From: CAYONZ01 sp964405465
GTDB lineage: Bacteria > Bdellovibrionota > Bdellovibrionia > Bdellovibrionales > JAMPXM01
DNA length: 64,000 nt
Reading direction: 5' to 3'
Assembly (NCBI GenBank): GCA_964405465.1
Contig: CAYONZ010000010.1
Location: 14,179 to 78,178, forward strand
The position numbers were made by a program, and so were the translations under genes. The notes below the pieces were generated by a model, which was not told the origin of the DNA, made no database searches, and saw only the letters and a program-made list of their open reading frames with translations. Positions 1 to 8,605 of the stretch are shown piece by piece. Numbering within the stretch: position 1 is the first letter of the stretch; each line of letters opens with the position of its first letter.

Positions 1-236
1 CAAGCTCGTGCTGCAGTCAAGCGACAATAAAGTGATAGTGAGCTTCGATCTCGCAATTCCAGACTAAGTTCCAGCTTGCCCGAACATCTGCCCGGAACTT
101 CGGACAATATTCTAAGCAGAGACACCTGATTGCGTTCTGATCGGCTGCGCCCCATTTGCAGGCTACAAGATGCAGATGAGTCAGAGTTAAGATGTCTTCT
201 TTACTCCGACCTGTCTTGAACAATGGTGGAGTTCAA

Positions 237-1541
237 ATGCGAGGCATGAAGGTCATTTTAGCAAGTCTTTTGATTGGGTGGGTTAGTCACCTACAAGCCA
301 AGGAAACTGTCAAATCATGGTCCGAAACGACTGTGGTTCTTGGTGTTGGAACAAACGAAACGATTCCAGCTCCAGCAGGTCAACGTGTGCAAGTGGGAGA
401 CGGAAAAATTCTTCGTGCCGAAGAAGCTGGTCAAAAAGTGCGACTGATCGGACGAAAAAAGGGCTCCACTGTTGTTCAAATTGGATCAACAGAACGAGAC
501 GTCGTCGTACTTGAAGCCCCAGACTTTACATTCTATCACCGCCTCAAAGAAGCCCTTCGTGACATGATGGGACTTCAATTATCGATTGAGAATGGAACAA
601 TCATTATTGGAGGTCGCCTACTTCGTCTCGATGATTGGATTGAGCTCCACGACCTTGCTCATTCCAACAATCACTATTGGTTCAAGGCATCGATCGAACC
701 TGAAGTTCAGAACGAAGTTCAATTTTATTTCAAAAATGTACTCAAAGAAAATCAGCTGGCCCTGCCCATAATGAAACTCCAACCAGCGCTGATTTCACTA
801 GCGCCCGAAACTTCCGATCTAATTCGTTATCAAGAAACCATGGGAGCCTACGGTTTTAAAATCGAAAGCAATCCTCAAGTTTTGACTCCCGAGCCTCTGA
901 TTCGAGTGCAGATTACGGTAACCGAGAGCAAAAAGAATTCGATGCAAAAATATGGAATTGAATGGCCCACTTCCTATCAAGCTCAGCTTTTGCCAAGCCT
1001 AACCGGTGGTGCCGATCCACTCACAGCAACACTACATGCGCTCGAGCGAACGGGAAATATGAAAATACTCGCTTCACCGAGTTTGCTTTGTCGATCCGGA
1101 AAAGAAGCCGAATTTTTGGCTGGAGGCGAATTGCCAATCAAACTCATAAGTAAAACAACTCACGAAGTTTCATGGAAGAAATATGGAATTCTTCTCAAAG
1201 TAAAACCTAAGGCTGACTTTTCGGGACGCATGAGCGTTTCCCTGAGCACTGAAATTTCAAGTATTGACGACTCTCATTCGGTAGATGGTGTACCGGCAAT
1301 GCTCACCAATCGAATTGAAAGTCATTTTGATCTCACACAGAAGAAGACCATTGCACTCTCGGGATTGATCAAGCATGAAAAAGCCGAAGCCTCCAGTGGG
1401 CTCCCAGGTCTTTCACGGCTTCCCATTTTGGGTCCTCTATTTTCGAGCAAAGAGTTTCGTGATGATCAAAGTGAACTCGTCATTTTTGTCACTCCTGAAG
1501 TCGTAAAACCAGAGGAGCAAAATGAATCGCCAACAATTTGA
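237..1541 (+). CDS. cpaC: Tad/Flp pilus secretin, CpaC/RcpA type
   Basis: Predicted outer-membrane secretin through which a Tad-type pilus or related secretion machine passes. The ATG at 237 is preferred over an upstream ATG at 192 because GGTGGAG lies five bases before it and the protein then opens with a signal peptide (charged start, hydrophobic stretch ending near QAKE). Residues about 25-95 look like the short N-terminal domain of pilus secretins. The C-terminal half carries the secretin core, including a GLSRLPILGPLF stretch and a SELVIFVTPEVV end. At 434 residues it fits CpaC and is shorter than type II secretins. It overlaps the following cpaF-like ATPase gene by 20 bases, which supports co-transcription. 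Only these two Tad genes are in the window; the rest may lie upstream. Confidence 0.85.
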   Translation: MRGMKVILASLLIGWVSHLQAKETVKSWSETTVVLGVGTNETIPAPAGQRVQVGDGKILRAEEAGQKVRLIGRKKGSTVVQIGSTERDVVVLEAPDFTFYHRLKEALRDMMGLQLSIENGTIIIGGRLLRLDDWIELHDLAHSNNHYWFKASIEPEVQNEVQFYFKNVLKENQLALPIMKLQPALISLAPETSDLIRYQETMGAYGFKIESNPQVLTPEPLIRVQITVTESKKNSMQKYGIEWPTSYQAQLLPSLTGGADPLTATLHALERTGNMKILASPSLLCRSGKEAEFLAGGELPIKLISKTTHEVSWKKYGILLKVKPKADFSGRMSVSLSTEISSIDDSHSVDGVPAMLTNRIESHFDLTQKKTIALSGLIKHEKAEASSGLPGLSRLPILGPLFSSKEFRDDQSELVIFVTPEVVKPEEQNESPTI

Positions 1542-2637
1542 AGACACTTGTTTGCAAATCGCAAATCGCCTTCGAGATCTCACCATGACCGATCCTGGAG
1601 TCGTGGCTTCACCACACGAGAGACGAAGTGAAAAGGTCATCCACGATATTGTTTTTGAACTTTGCAAGGACCTCGATGCAGAAATGCAGAAACGAATCTC
1701 CGATGAATTTCTCGGTTTGGGTCCTGTTGCCACCTATTTTGATGACAACCAGGTCACCGAAATTATAGTAAACGGCCCGCAGTCTATTTGGGCCGAACGC
1801 AGAGGGCACCTCGAACAACTTGATGATGCCTTTTTTAATGATCTCACATATCGAAATTTCATTCATCGCATCTGTAAAGATGCTGATATTCAGGTCAATC
1901 TGGAATACCCTTTTGCCGATGGTAAATGGCGAGAGTTTCGGGTAAATGTCTGTGCCCCTCCTGCCACCCCCAAATATTCGAGCCTCTGTTTTCGACGACA
2001 CCCGACAAATCCATGGACCCTTGAATCACTTCGCGAACAAGACTGGAGTAGTCCTCAAGGAATGAATCATCTTAAAACACTCCTTTCTTCACACAAAAAT
2101 TTTATTGTTGTGGGATGTACCGGATCCGGAAAAACATCAGTGCTCAATGCTTGTCTTCAAAGTCTACCCAAAAATGAACGAGTGGTTTTGATCGAGGACA
2201 CACCAGAGCTCTTTTTACCCAATCAGGTGAGCACCAAACTTCTCACTCGTCATGATCCGCAATCAATTTTACCAACAGTGGATCAAACTCAACTCGTTAA
2301 ACAATCTTTGCGTATGCGCCCTGATCGCATTGTGATGGGAGAAATTCGTGGCCAAGAGGCAAAGGACCTACTCATGGCGTTTGCGACCGGTCACTCGGGT
2401 TGTATGGGGACTTTACATGCTGATTCTGCAAAACAGGCGTTGATCCGCTTAGAAATGCTTATCCAAATGGGAGCCCCACAGTGGAATCTTCATGCCGTGC
2501 GATCGCTGATTCTGATGAGTCTCCATGCGATCATTGTCGTTAAAAGGAGCCACGAAGGGAGAAGAGTGCTCGAGGGAATCTATCAATTATCATCCCTCGA
2601 GGAGTTTGGATTTCTGCTAGAAAAAATCGCCGTCTAG
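1522..2637 (+). CDS. cpaF: Tad pilus / type II secretion ATPase, CpaF family
   Basis: Cytoplasmic hexameric ATPase expected to power pilus assembly or secretion with the preceding secretin. The Walker A motif GCTGSGKT is at about residues 198-205 and the Walker B region MGEIRG at about 272-277, followed by a TGHSG(C)MGTLHA stretch typical of the secretion NTPase family. The N-terminal part holds the EIIVNGP motif seen in CpaF/TadA proteins. The length (371 residues) is somewhat shorter than many CpaF proteins, mainly in the N-terminal domain. The start codon lies inside the secretin gene, so translation is probably coupled. Confidence 0.9.
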   Translation: MNRQQFEDTCLQIANRLRDLTMTDPGVVASPHERRSEKVIHDIVFELCKDLDAEMQKRISDEFLGLGPVATYFDDNQVTEIIVNGPQSIWAERRGHLEQLDDAFFNDLTYRNFIHRICKDADIQVNLEYPFADGKWREFRVNVCAPPATPKYSSLCFRRHPTNPWTLESLREQDWSSPQGMNHLKTLLSSHKNFIVVGCTGSGKTSVLNACLQSLPKNERVVLIEDTPELFLPNQVSTKLLTRHDPQSILPTVDQTQLVKQSLRMRPDRIVMGEIRGQEAKDLLMAFATGHSGCMGTLHADSAKQALIRLEMLIQMGAPQWNLHAVRSLILMSLHAIIVVKRSHEGRRVLEGIYQLSSLEEFGFLLEKIAV

Positions 2638-2640
2638 CAA

Positions 2641-2744
2641 AATTTCTCTGTGAAGTTTCTTTGTGAAGTTTCTTTGTGAAGTTTCTCTGTGAAAATTCTC
2701 TGCGAATTTTCTCTGCGAATTTTCTCTGCGAATTTTCTCTATCG
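2641..2744 (+). repeat. 13-bp tandem repeat, about eight copies
   Basis: Directly after the cpaF stop codon the sequence repeats with a 13-base period: seven good units of the form A-A/G-T-T-T-T-C-T-C/T-T-G-C/T-G-A and an eighth that decays. The first four units share TGTGA ends and the next three TGCGA ends, so two sub-types are arranged in blocks. It lies in the gap between convergent genes and does not extend either reading frame. Confidence 0.85.
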
Positions 2745-2748
2745 CCGA

Positions 2749-2767
2749 ATTCTGCCTAAGGCAGAAT
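2749..2767. terminator. Perfect 9-bp inverted repeat between convergent genes
   Basis: The arms ATTCTGCCT and AGGCAGAAT are separated by one base. The hairpin sits between the cpaF stop and the stop of the minus-strand gene at 2782, so it could end transcription from either side. Neither strand has a clear U run after it, so a protein-binding palindrome is also possible. Confidence 0.4.
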
Positions 2768-2781
2768 CCGACCTCAATATC

Positions 2782-3246
2782 TTAGGCTCGGTAATCGATA
2801 AAACTTCCTTTGGGATAATACTCAGGAGTATCAGGAAGACGAATTGGCGCCTCTTCTTCCTCCTCAATTTCGTTGCGGTTCGATTGAAAATCCATTTCTG
2901 CACCACTTGGTCTAGATTCAACTTTTGGTGCTGCCATCCGCTCGACCGCTACTCGCTCCATCGATGCTGGAGCTCCTGCCTCTAATTTATTTCCTACAAA
3001 AAATCGATCTGTGATCTCTTGTACAACTCCAGCTTGGGTACTGTCTTTAGTGCGCCAATCAGCTAACTGGTCGTGCGCTTGTATTGCGCTTTTGCTGGTG
3101 TCGATATCAAACCTTTGCTTTGCCAATGATGAAACGCCCTGCTGGCGTCCAAATGCCGGCATTCCAGGCCTTGCCGGCGCGGAATCCTTAAGGTCGACCG
3201 AAGTCACTCGTGAATTGCCGGGTAAAATGCTGCTGATCTTGTCCAT
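2782..3246 (-). CDS. Uncharacterised 154-residue protein
   Basis: No family is recognised. The start is well supported: AGGAGG sits five bases before the ATG on the minus strand. There is no signal peptide or membrane segment. The protein is rich in Ala, Pro and charged residues, has a run of five Glu near residue 130, and ends with a Pro/Tyr-rich tail, so much of it may be disordered. Upstream lies a sequence very close to a sigma-28 (FliA) promoter, and fliA itself is in this window, so a motility-linked role is possible but unproven. Confidence 0.75.
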   Translation of the reverse strand: MDKISSILPGNSRVTSVDLKDSAPARPGMPAFGRQQGVSSLAKQRFDIDTSKSAIQAHDQLADWRTKDSTQAGVVQEITDRFFVGNKLEAGAPASMERVAVERMAAPKVESRPSGAEMDFQSNRNEIEEEEEAPIRLPDTPEYYPKGSFIDYRA

Positions 3247-3268
3247 AACTACCTCCTGTAGTCGATTA

Positions 3269-3287
3269 CAAAGACATCATGTCTTTG
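3269..3287. promoter_or_regulatory. 9-bp perfect inverted repeat in 5' leader
   Basis: CAAAGACAT and ATGTCTTTG flank a single central base. The element lies between the candidate sigma-28 promoter and the ribosome binding site of the 154-residue protein, so it would be transcribed as a leader hairpin or serve as an operator. Confidence 0.4.
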
Positions 3288-3315
3288 ATAACCCTTGGCA
3301 CATGTGCACATCAGC

Positions 3316-3342
3316 TTATCGGCGTCTCATTTTGGAACTGAA
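3316..3342 (-). promoter_or_regulatory. Candidate sigma-28 (FliA) promoter
   Basis: On the minus strand the -10 element GCCGATAA (3323-3316) matches the FliA consensus at all eight bases. Eleven bases upstream, TTCAGTTC (3342-3335) matches five of eight bases of the -35 consensus TAAAGTTT. It would direct transcription into the 154-residue protein gene, leaving a leader of about 60 bases. Confidence 0.5.
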
Positions 3343-3392
3343 GGCCTGTTGATAAATAAATTTTATAGAGAGACAGGCCGCGAGATAGGTTA

Positions 3393-3423
3393 GACTTTGA
3401 TCTAGATTCCCAAGATCAAAGTC
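3393..3423 (-). terminator. Hairpin after aspS
   Basis: Eleven-base perfect arms (GACTTTGATCT and AGATCAAAGTC) enclose a nine-base loop just beyond the aspS stop codon. No U tract follows on the minus strand, so this may be a stabilising 3' end hairpin or a weak terminator. Confidence 0.5.
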
Positions 3424-3438
3424 CTAGTCATTCTATTT

Positions 3439-5241
3439 TTACGATTCAGACTTGTTTTCAAGGCTTGGAGCCAAACGAATTCCCAACTCGATCAATTGAT
3501 CACGCGAAACTTCATTAGGAGCTTCAGACATTAAACAAGTTGCCTTTGCCGTTTTCGGGAAGGCGATAACATCACGAATCGCTTCTGTATTGGTGAGAAT
3601 CATCACGAGGCGATCCATCCCCCAAGCCAACCCGCCGTGCGGAGGAGTTCCATACAACAAAGCTTCGATGAAGAAACCAAATTTAGCTTTGGCTTCTTCT
3701 GGAGATAGACCAAGAGTTTTGAACATCGCATCTTGCAACTCACTTCGGTGAATACGAATACTCCCGCCAGCAATTTCTTCGCCGTTACATACGAGGTCGT
3801 ATGCCTTTGCCAGAATTGATCCAAACTTAGCTTCATTGGCGCTCACCATGTCTTGCATATGTTGATCTTGTGGCGACGTAAAGGGATGGTGACGTGCCAT
3901 CCAACGTTTGCCTTCAAAATCAAATTCAAGAAGTGGAAAGTCCACAACCCATAAAAAACTATCTTTGCTGTGATCAATCAATTTCAATTCACGGCCCAAA
4001 AACAACCGAATGGTCGATAGAGCCGCACAGGTAATTTCGAAAATGTCACCCACGATCAAGGCTACACCTTTGCCTGTTGGGCAACATTTCAAAAAGATTC
4101 GGCGCAACTTTTCCTCGTCTAAAAACTTCCCAATTGGAGAGTTCAATTTCCCATCAGCTTCTGCTTTGATCCAAACCAGTCCCTTAGCTCCAGCGCGTTT
4201 TGCCATGTCGGTTAGTTTATCAAGATATGCCCGAGAAAACTCACCACCCTGCTCAACGCCAAGACCTTTTATGGCTCCGCCCTTTGCCAATACATCTTCG
4301 AACACTTTAAAGCCGGTGCCTTGGGTTTCTGCCTTTAGGTCTTTTAACTCAAGTCCAAAACGCAAATCAGGCTTATCAATTCCATAGCGTTCCATGGCCT
4401 CTTGAAAACTCATGCGCGGAATTTTTGGTAAGTCCACGCCACGGAATTTTTTCCATAAAACTCCCGCAAGACGCTCCGTCAAATCCATCACATCTTCTTG
4501 ATCGACAAAGCTCATTTCAATATCAATCTGACTAAACTCTGGCTGTCGATCAGCACGAAGATCTTCGTCGCGAAAACAGCGAGCAATTTGAAAATATCGA
4601 TCCATTCCACCAATCATCAAAAGTTGCTTCAATGTTTGCGGGCTCTGCGGAAGGGCATAGAACATTCCCTGATTCACTCGTGACGGAACCAAATAGTCTC
4701 GTGCTCCTTCTGGGGTGCTCTTATACAAAATGGGTGTTTCCACTTCGATAAAAGCATTATCGCTCAAAAACTCACGAACTGTTCGCGCGATCTCATGTCG
4801 CATACGAAGATGTTTGTGAAGTCGTGCCGATCGAATATCAAGGTATCGATACTTCAGTCGCAAAAGTTCGCTGACATTTTCATCATTAACCTGAAATGGC
4901 GGTGTTTTTGCCTCTGACAAGATTTCGATCTGTGAAACCACAACCTCAAATTGACCCGTCGCAAGTTTTTTGTTTTCCATTCCAGAAGGTCGTTTTTGCA
5001 CCTTACCACGAACAGCGATAACGTATTCATTTCGCACTTCTTTGGCGCGAGCCATGGCATCCTTGGAAGGATCGAGTGTCACCTGAACCAAGCCTTCGCG
5101 GTCTCGGAGATCGACAAAAATCAGTCCGCCATGATCTCGACGGGTATCAACCCATCCCATCAAGTTGATTTCTTGTCCAACATGCTGCTCGTTTACCAAT
5201 CCGCAATATGTTGTTCTTTTTAGATCTCGCAAAAACTTCAT
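3439..5241 (-). CDS. aspS: Aspartyl-tRNA synthetase
   Basis: Class IIc synthetase that charges tRNA with aspartate. The order is an N-terminal OB-fold anticodon domain (about 1-110), catalytic core with motif 2 FRDEDLRADRQPEFSQID, the bacterial GAD insertion, and motif 3 GMDRLVMIL near the end. About 600 residues is normal for the bacterial type. The ATG at 5241 is chosen because GAGGTG precedes it and the protein then begins like known AspRS; an ATG four codons earlier is also open. The anticodon domain has His37 in RRDHGG where E. coli has Leu, a residue associated with non-discriminating enzymes that also charge tRNA-Asn. The gene stands alone on the minus strand. Confidence 0.97.
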   Translation of the reverse strand: MKFLRDLKRTTYCGLVNEQHVGQEINLMGWVDTRRDHGGLIFVDLRDREGLVQVTLDPSKDAMARAKEVRNEYVIAVRGKVQKRPSGMENKKLATGQFEVVVSQIEILSEAKTPPFQVNDENVSELLRLKYRYLDIRSARLHKHLRMRHEIARTVREFLSDNAFIEVETPILYKSTPEGARDYLVPSRVNQGMFYALPQSPQTLKQLLMIGGMDRYFQIARCFRDEDLRADRQPEFSQIDIEMSFVDQEDVMDLTERLAGVLWKKFRGVDLPKIPRMSFQEAMERYGIDKPDLRFGLELKDLKAETQGTGFKVFEDVLAKGGAIKGLGVEQGGEFSRAYLDKLTDMAKRAGAKGLVWIKAEADGKLNSPIGKFLDEEKLRRIFLKCCPTGKGVALIVGDIFEITCAALSTIRLFLGRELKLIDHSKDSFLWVVDFPLLEFDFEGKRWMARHHPFTSPQDQHMQDMVSANEAKFGSILAKAYDLVCNGEEIAGGSIRIHRSELQDAMFKTLGLSPEEAKAKFGFFIEALLYGTPPHGGLAWGMDRLVMILTNTEAIRDVIAFPKTAKATCLMSEAPNEVSRDQLIELGIRLAPSLENKSES

Positions 5242-5439
5242 CAGGCACCTCAATTCTGGAGTAAGCTTTAAAATTATTAGTCGCCCCTTTCAAAGTCAAA
5301 TTCTCATCGTTTTTGACCGGAAATTCCTTAGAAAATTCAAGGGCATCACGGCTAGACCTTGGTCTTTGTGAGAATTGTGCTATGCTGGCTTTACATTTGT
5401 AGAATCGTGTTCAGATTTCTCACCTAGAAAGAGGATTTT

Positions 5440-5745
5440 ATGCCGAAAGTGAAAGTCGAGGCTTCATCGAGCGCTTCTCCTAAGGATGCCTTTGCAAAAA
5501 TCAAAACCATGCTCCAAGACGATAAAGATCTGCGCAAAATGGATGCTGGCTATCAGTGCGAATTTAATGAAGCCTCACTCACCGGATCAGCAAAGGGATC
5601 GCAGTTTGATGCAAAGATGACGGTGGTGCCACAAGCACAAGGAGCCAAGGTCGAAATCGAAGTTGAACTTCCTTTTATTTTGACGCCAGTCAAGGGAGTC
5701 GTGCAATCCACCCTGCAAAAGAAATTGGATAAAGCACTCAGCTAA
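5440..5745 (+). CDS. Polyhydroxyalkanoic acid system (PHA_gran_rgn) family protein
   Basis: A 101-residue protein of the family found near polyhydroxyalkanoate genes, about which little is known biochemically. The pattern fits: an N-terminal VEASSSASPKDAFAKIKTML segment, a central beta-rich region, and the typical ending VEVELPFILTPVKGVVQ followed by a helix. AAAGAGGA lies just upstream of the ATG. Its stop is one base before the ATG of the sigma-factor gene, so the two are likely co-transcribed. No PHA synthase gene is in the window, so a link to PHA granules is only by family name. Confidence 0.65.
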   Translation: MPKVKVEASSSASPKDAFAKIKTMLQDDKDLRKMDAGYQCEFNEASLTGSAKGSQFDAKMTVVPQAQGAKVEIEVELPFILTPVKGVVQSTLQKKLDKALS

Positions 5746-5746
5746 A

Positions 5747-6898
5747 ATGGCAAAGAAGAAAGACAATTCAACATCTACTGATACAAAACGAGCCAGCGGG
5801 CAACGTAAGGCTCTGTTGAAATCGTCTGCTTTGACGCCCCAAAAGGGACCTACAAAAAGAGCGGTCGACATCAAGACCGTCAATGCCGAGATCATCGAAA
5901 CAGATGATAGTGACGTGGCGCCAGAGGCTTTTGTTCAAGAGCTCGAAGCAGATGCTGGATTCGACATCGACCATCCGCGAGATGAAATTGTAACGCCCAC
6001 TCTTGATACCTCTGCCGAAATTCTAAATGCTGACGACGACGACAGTGACTCCAAACTTGCCAAAACTCCAGCGGTGGCCGCCGTTGATCCGGTGGCGTTG
6101 TATATGGCTGAGTTGCGAAAATACCCTTTGCTCACTCGCGAGCAAGAACATGAACTCGCGGTCCGTTATAAAGAGACTGGAGATGCAAAAGCTGCCGAGG
6201 CATTGGTGACTTCAAATTTGCGTTTTGTAGTAAAAATCGCAGCTGAATACACCAAGTTCGGAGCGAAATTGATCGACCTTATACAAGAGGGCAATGTTGG
6301 TCTCATGCATGGGGTGAAAGAATTTAATCCCTATAAAGGGGTTCGCCTCATCACCTATGCCGTGTGGTGGATTCGTGGCTATATTCAAGAATATCTTATG
6401 CGCCAGTACTCCGTTGTTCGCATCGGCACGACGCAAAACCAGAGAAAACTTTTCTATCGCCTTCAAAAAGAAAAAGAAGCCCTCGGCGCCCTGGGCCTTG
6501 AGCCGACCGCGAAACTTTTGAGTGCCAAACTTGGCGTCACAGAAGAAGAAGTCGAAACTATGCAGAAGCGCCTCAAAGGCAGAGACGTCAGCCTCAATGC
6601 CCCTCTCGACCTTGATTCGAAGAGCACATTGATAGATCTCGAGACCGATGACTCGCCCGCAGTGGACGAACAACTCGGCCATGAGCAAGAGCTGCATCAC
6701 CTAAAAGAGAAAATCGAAGCCATTCGCCCTGGATTAAATGAGAAGGAAATTTTCATCTTAGAAAATCGCCTACTTGCGGATGAGCCAATGACTCTGCAAG
6801 AAATTGGCGACAAATACGGCACAACTCGCGAAGCCGTACGCCAGGTTGAAAATCGGTTGATGTCAAAAATTAAGATGGCCTATCAACAGTCGGATTAA
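5747..6898 (+). CDS. rpoH: RNA polymerase sigma factor, RpoH (sigma-32) type
   Basis: Sigma-70 family factor that directs RNA polymerase to heat-shock-type promoters. Region 2 is clear (DLIQEGNVGLMHGVKEFNP, TYAVWWIRGYIQEYLM), an RpoH-box-like QRKLFYRLQ is at about residue 231, and region 4 ends with TLQEIGDKYGTTREAVRQVE. It is 383 residues against about 285 for E. coli RpoH; the excess is an N-terminal extension of about 110 residues, first basic and then very acidic (a run of Asp near residue 95). The function of the extension is unknown. The gene is convergent with fliA, and the two stops are about 12 bases apart. Confidence 0.88.
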   Translation: MAKKKDNSTSTDTKRASGQRKALLKSSALTPQKGPTKRAVDIKTVNAEIIETDDSDVAPEAFVQELEADAGFDIDHPRDEIVTPTLDTSAEILNADDDDSDSKLAKTPAVAAVDPVALYMAELRKYPLLTREQEHELAVRYKETGDAKAAEALVTSNLRFVVKIAAEYTKFGAKLIDLIQEGNVGLMHGVKEFNPYKGVRLITYAVWWIRGYIQEYLMRQYSVVRIGTTQNQRKLFYRLQKEKEALGALGLEPTAKLLSAKLGVTEEEVETMQKRLKGRDVSLNAPLDLDSKSTLIDLETDDSPAVDEQLGHEQELHHLKEKIEAIRPGLNEKEIFILENRLLADEPMTLQEIGDKYGTTREAVRQVENRLMSKIKMAYQQSD

Positions 6899-6906
6899 CT
6901 CAACTC

Positions 6907-6934
6907 AGATCAAGACGCTTCTGCGCCTTGATCT
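6907..6934. terminator. Shared bidirectional terminator hairpin, rpoH/fliA
   Basis: AGATCAAG and CTTGATCT form an eight-base stem extended, after one mismatch, by CGC/GCG around a TTCT loop. It overlaps the fliA stop codon and follows the rpoH stop by a few bases, as expected for a terminator shared by convergent genes. No strong U tract is present. Confidence 0.4.
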
Positions 6935-7692
6935 TCGAAATGCTGAGTCAACTTACCTCGCAACTTGGAAATCGCCTGTGCATGCAACTGAGAAATCCGA
7001 CTCTCTGTCACGCGCAAAACTTTTCCGATCTCCTTAAGATTGAGATCTTCATAATAGTAGAGTGACAAGACCAAGCGCTGTCGTTCTGGCAACTCTTCGA
7101 TGGCCTTTGCTACAATTTCTTTAACCGATTTGATGTTGAGTTGGATCAAAGGGTTGTTGAGCTTGCAGCCTTCCAAAATATTGAGAATTGATTTTTTATC
7201 TACAGTACTGAATGTCGCAGCTTCATCGATAGACAAAACACTGACAGGCCGAACCTGATTCACAAGATCATAGAATTCATCCATGTTCATGTTCAGCTTC
7301 ACTGCAATTTCTTCGTCAGCGGGACTGCGCCCAAGTTCGGCTTCAAGCTCGAGAGTTGTTCGATCTAAAAGTTTGGCCTTATCGCGAACCGATCGAGGCA
7401 CCCAGTCTTGCGCGCGCAACTCATCGAGGATTGCTCCGCGAATACGAAACTCCGCATAAGTCTTGAACTTGTTGTCGCGAGTCGGATCATATTTGTCTAT
7501 CGCATCCATTAGGCCAATCACACCACTCGAGATCAAATCATCCAATTCGATATTCGAGGGAAGTCGCACTGCAATTTTCTGTGCAATAAAACGAATGAGT
7601 GGAGCGTACTCCATCACCAGCTTATCTTTGTCCCTGTGAGCAAGTTTCCCAGAATCTTCTTTATATTTTCGGAGAAAATTATCTCTTGCCAT
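6910..7692 (-). CDS. fliA: Flagellar sigma factor FliA (sigma-28)
   Basis: Alternative sigma factor for late flagellar genes. It has the compact FliA/WhiG layout in 260 residues: region 2 with ELDDLISSGVIGLMDAIDKYD and KTYAEFRIRGAILDELRAQDW, region 3 with VPRSVRDKA, and region 4 with LSLYYYEDLNLKEIGKVLRVTESRISQLHAQA. It is the last gene of the long minus-strand flagellar operon, 62 bases after flhG. No FlgM anti-sigma gene is visible in the window. Confidence 0.95.
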   Translation of the reverse strand: MARDNFLRKYKEDSGKLAHRDKDKLVMEYAPLIRFIAQKIAVRLPSNIELDDLISSGVIGLMDAIDKYDPTRDNKFKTYAEFRIRGAILDELRAQDWVPRSVRDKAKLLDRTTLELEAELGRSPADEEIAVKLNMNMDEFYDLVNQVRPVSVLSIDEAATFSTVDKKSILNILEGCKLNNPLIQLNIKSVKEIVAKAIEELPERQRLVLSLYYYEDLNLKEIGKVLRVTESRISQLHAQAISKLRGKLTQHFEDQGAEAS

Positions 7693-7754
7693 TTATGCCA
7701 CCCCACTGCAAACAGGTTATCAAATTGAGAAGCACCCTAAAAGTCCTAATCTTT

Positions 7755-8603
7755 TCATGCCACACCTAAGAACTGCTCCCAAAAAAACTGTAGATTTCCT
7801 TTACACTCTTCTACGTGAGCGAAACCTTTCAATTTTTGGCTTAACTTTTTGATCGACAATGCCGAGGGCGAGTCTGGAAAGGCCTGCAAAAGTATGTGCT
7901 GATTTTTTACGGCTTGTCTCAAATTGGGATCAGTTGGAATGGATCCTTTATAGTCTAGGCCTACACATAGAAATTTTTGAGTCACATCATTGAGACGCTC
8001 AAACAACTTCAACCCCTCGGCCTCATCACGAACTTGGTTACACACAATTGAAAAATGATTTTCGCGATATCGTTGATTCAAAACTTTGATCAAAGCATAG
8101 GAGTCGGTGATGCTTGCAGGATCGGGAGTCACAACGATCCATGTCTCTTGTGCTGCACTATTCAGATAGAGAACTTTATCATCAATTCCAGGAGCAGTAT
8201 CAACAATCAAGTATTCATATGAACAACCAAGCAGACTAACTTGATCTAATAGCAATTGTTTTTCGAAGACGCTCAAGTTTTGTAGTTCAAAGATGCCACT
8301 CCCGCCGGGAATTAAATCAACATTTGGAGCTACGTTGACAATGACCTCGAAAATATTTGCTCTTCCTTGAAGAACATCGAAAACAGTTTTTTGCGCTCTC
8401 ACTCCAAACATGATGTCGATATTGGCCATTCCCAAATCACCATCTAGAATCAATACACGTTTTCCTTCGCGCCCAAGTTGAAAGGCGGTATTGGCAACCA
8501 AAGTTGACTTACCCACTCCGCCTTTGCCTGAGGTGATACTAAGTGTTCGCGTCTTCATCGGAAAAGAACTCGAGCTTGTTGAAAAGAACTGACTTGAACC
8601 CAT
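7755..8603 (-). CDS. flhG: Flagellar number regulator FlhG/FleN, MinD-like ATPase
   Basis: MinD/ParA-type ATPase that works with FlhF to control flagellar number and placement. The deviant Walker A motif GKGGVGKS lies near residue 25, followed by RVLILDGDLGMANIDIMFG, and the switch region VDTAPGIDDKVL is near residue 135. The start codon is two bases after the flhF stop, with GGGAGA upstream; an internal ATG at codon 16 gives a more family-like N-terminus and remains possible. Its place between flhF and fliA is typical for polarly flagellated bacteria. Confidence 0.93.
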   Translation of the reverse strand: MGSSQFFSTSSSSFPMKTRTLSITSGKGGVGKSTLVANTAFQLGREGKRVLILDGDLGMANIDIMFGVRAQKTVFDVLQGRANIFEVIVNVAPNVDLIPGGSGIFELQNLSVFEKQLLLDQVSLLGCSYEYLIVDTAPGIDDKVLYLNSAAQETWIVVTPDPASITDSYALIKVLNQRYRENHFSIVCNQVRDEAEGLKLFERLNDVTQKFLCVGLDYKGSIPTDPNLRQAVKNQHILLQAFPDSPSALSIKKLSQKLKGFAHVEECKGNLQFFWEQFLGVA

Positions 8604-8605
8604 GA

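Noticed and set aside
2..67. Open frame reading in from the left edge, ending at a TAA at 65-67
   Set aside because: Only 21 codons without a start; could be the end of an upstream gene, but nothing supports it.
17..223. Minus-strand 68-codon open frame at the left edge
   Set aside because: No ribosome site or recognisable product, and it overlaps the region before the secretin gene.
5384..5399. Sigma-54-like TGGCTTTACATTTGTA before the PHA-family gene
   Set aside because: The -12 GC is GT here and other positions differ; an ordinary sigma-70 promoter is as likely.
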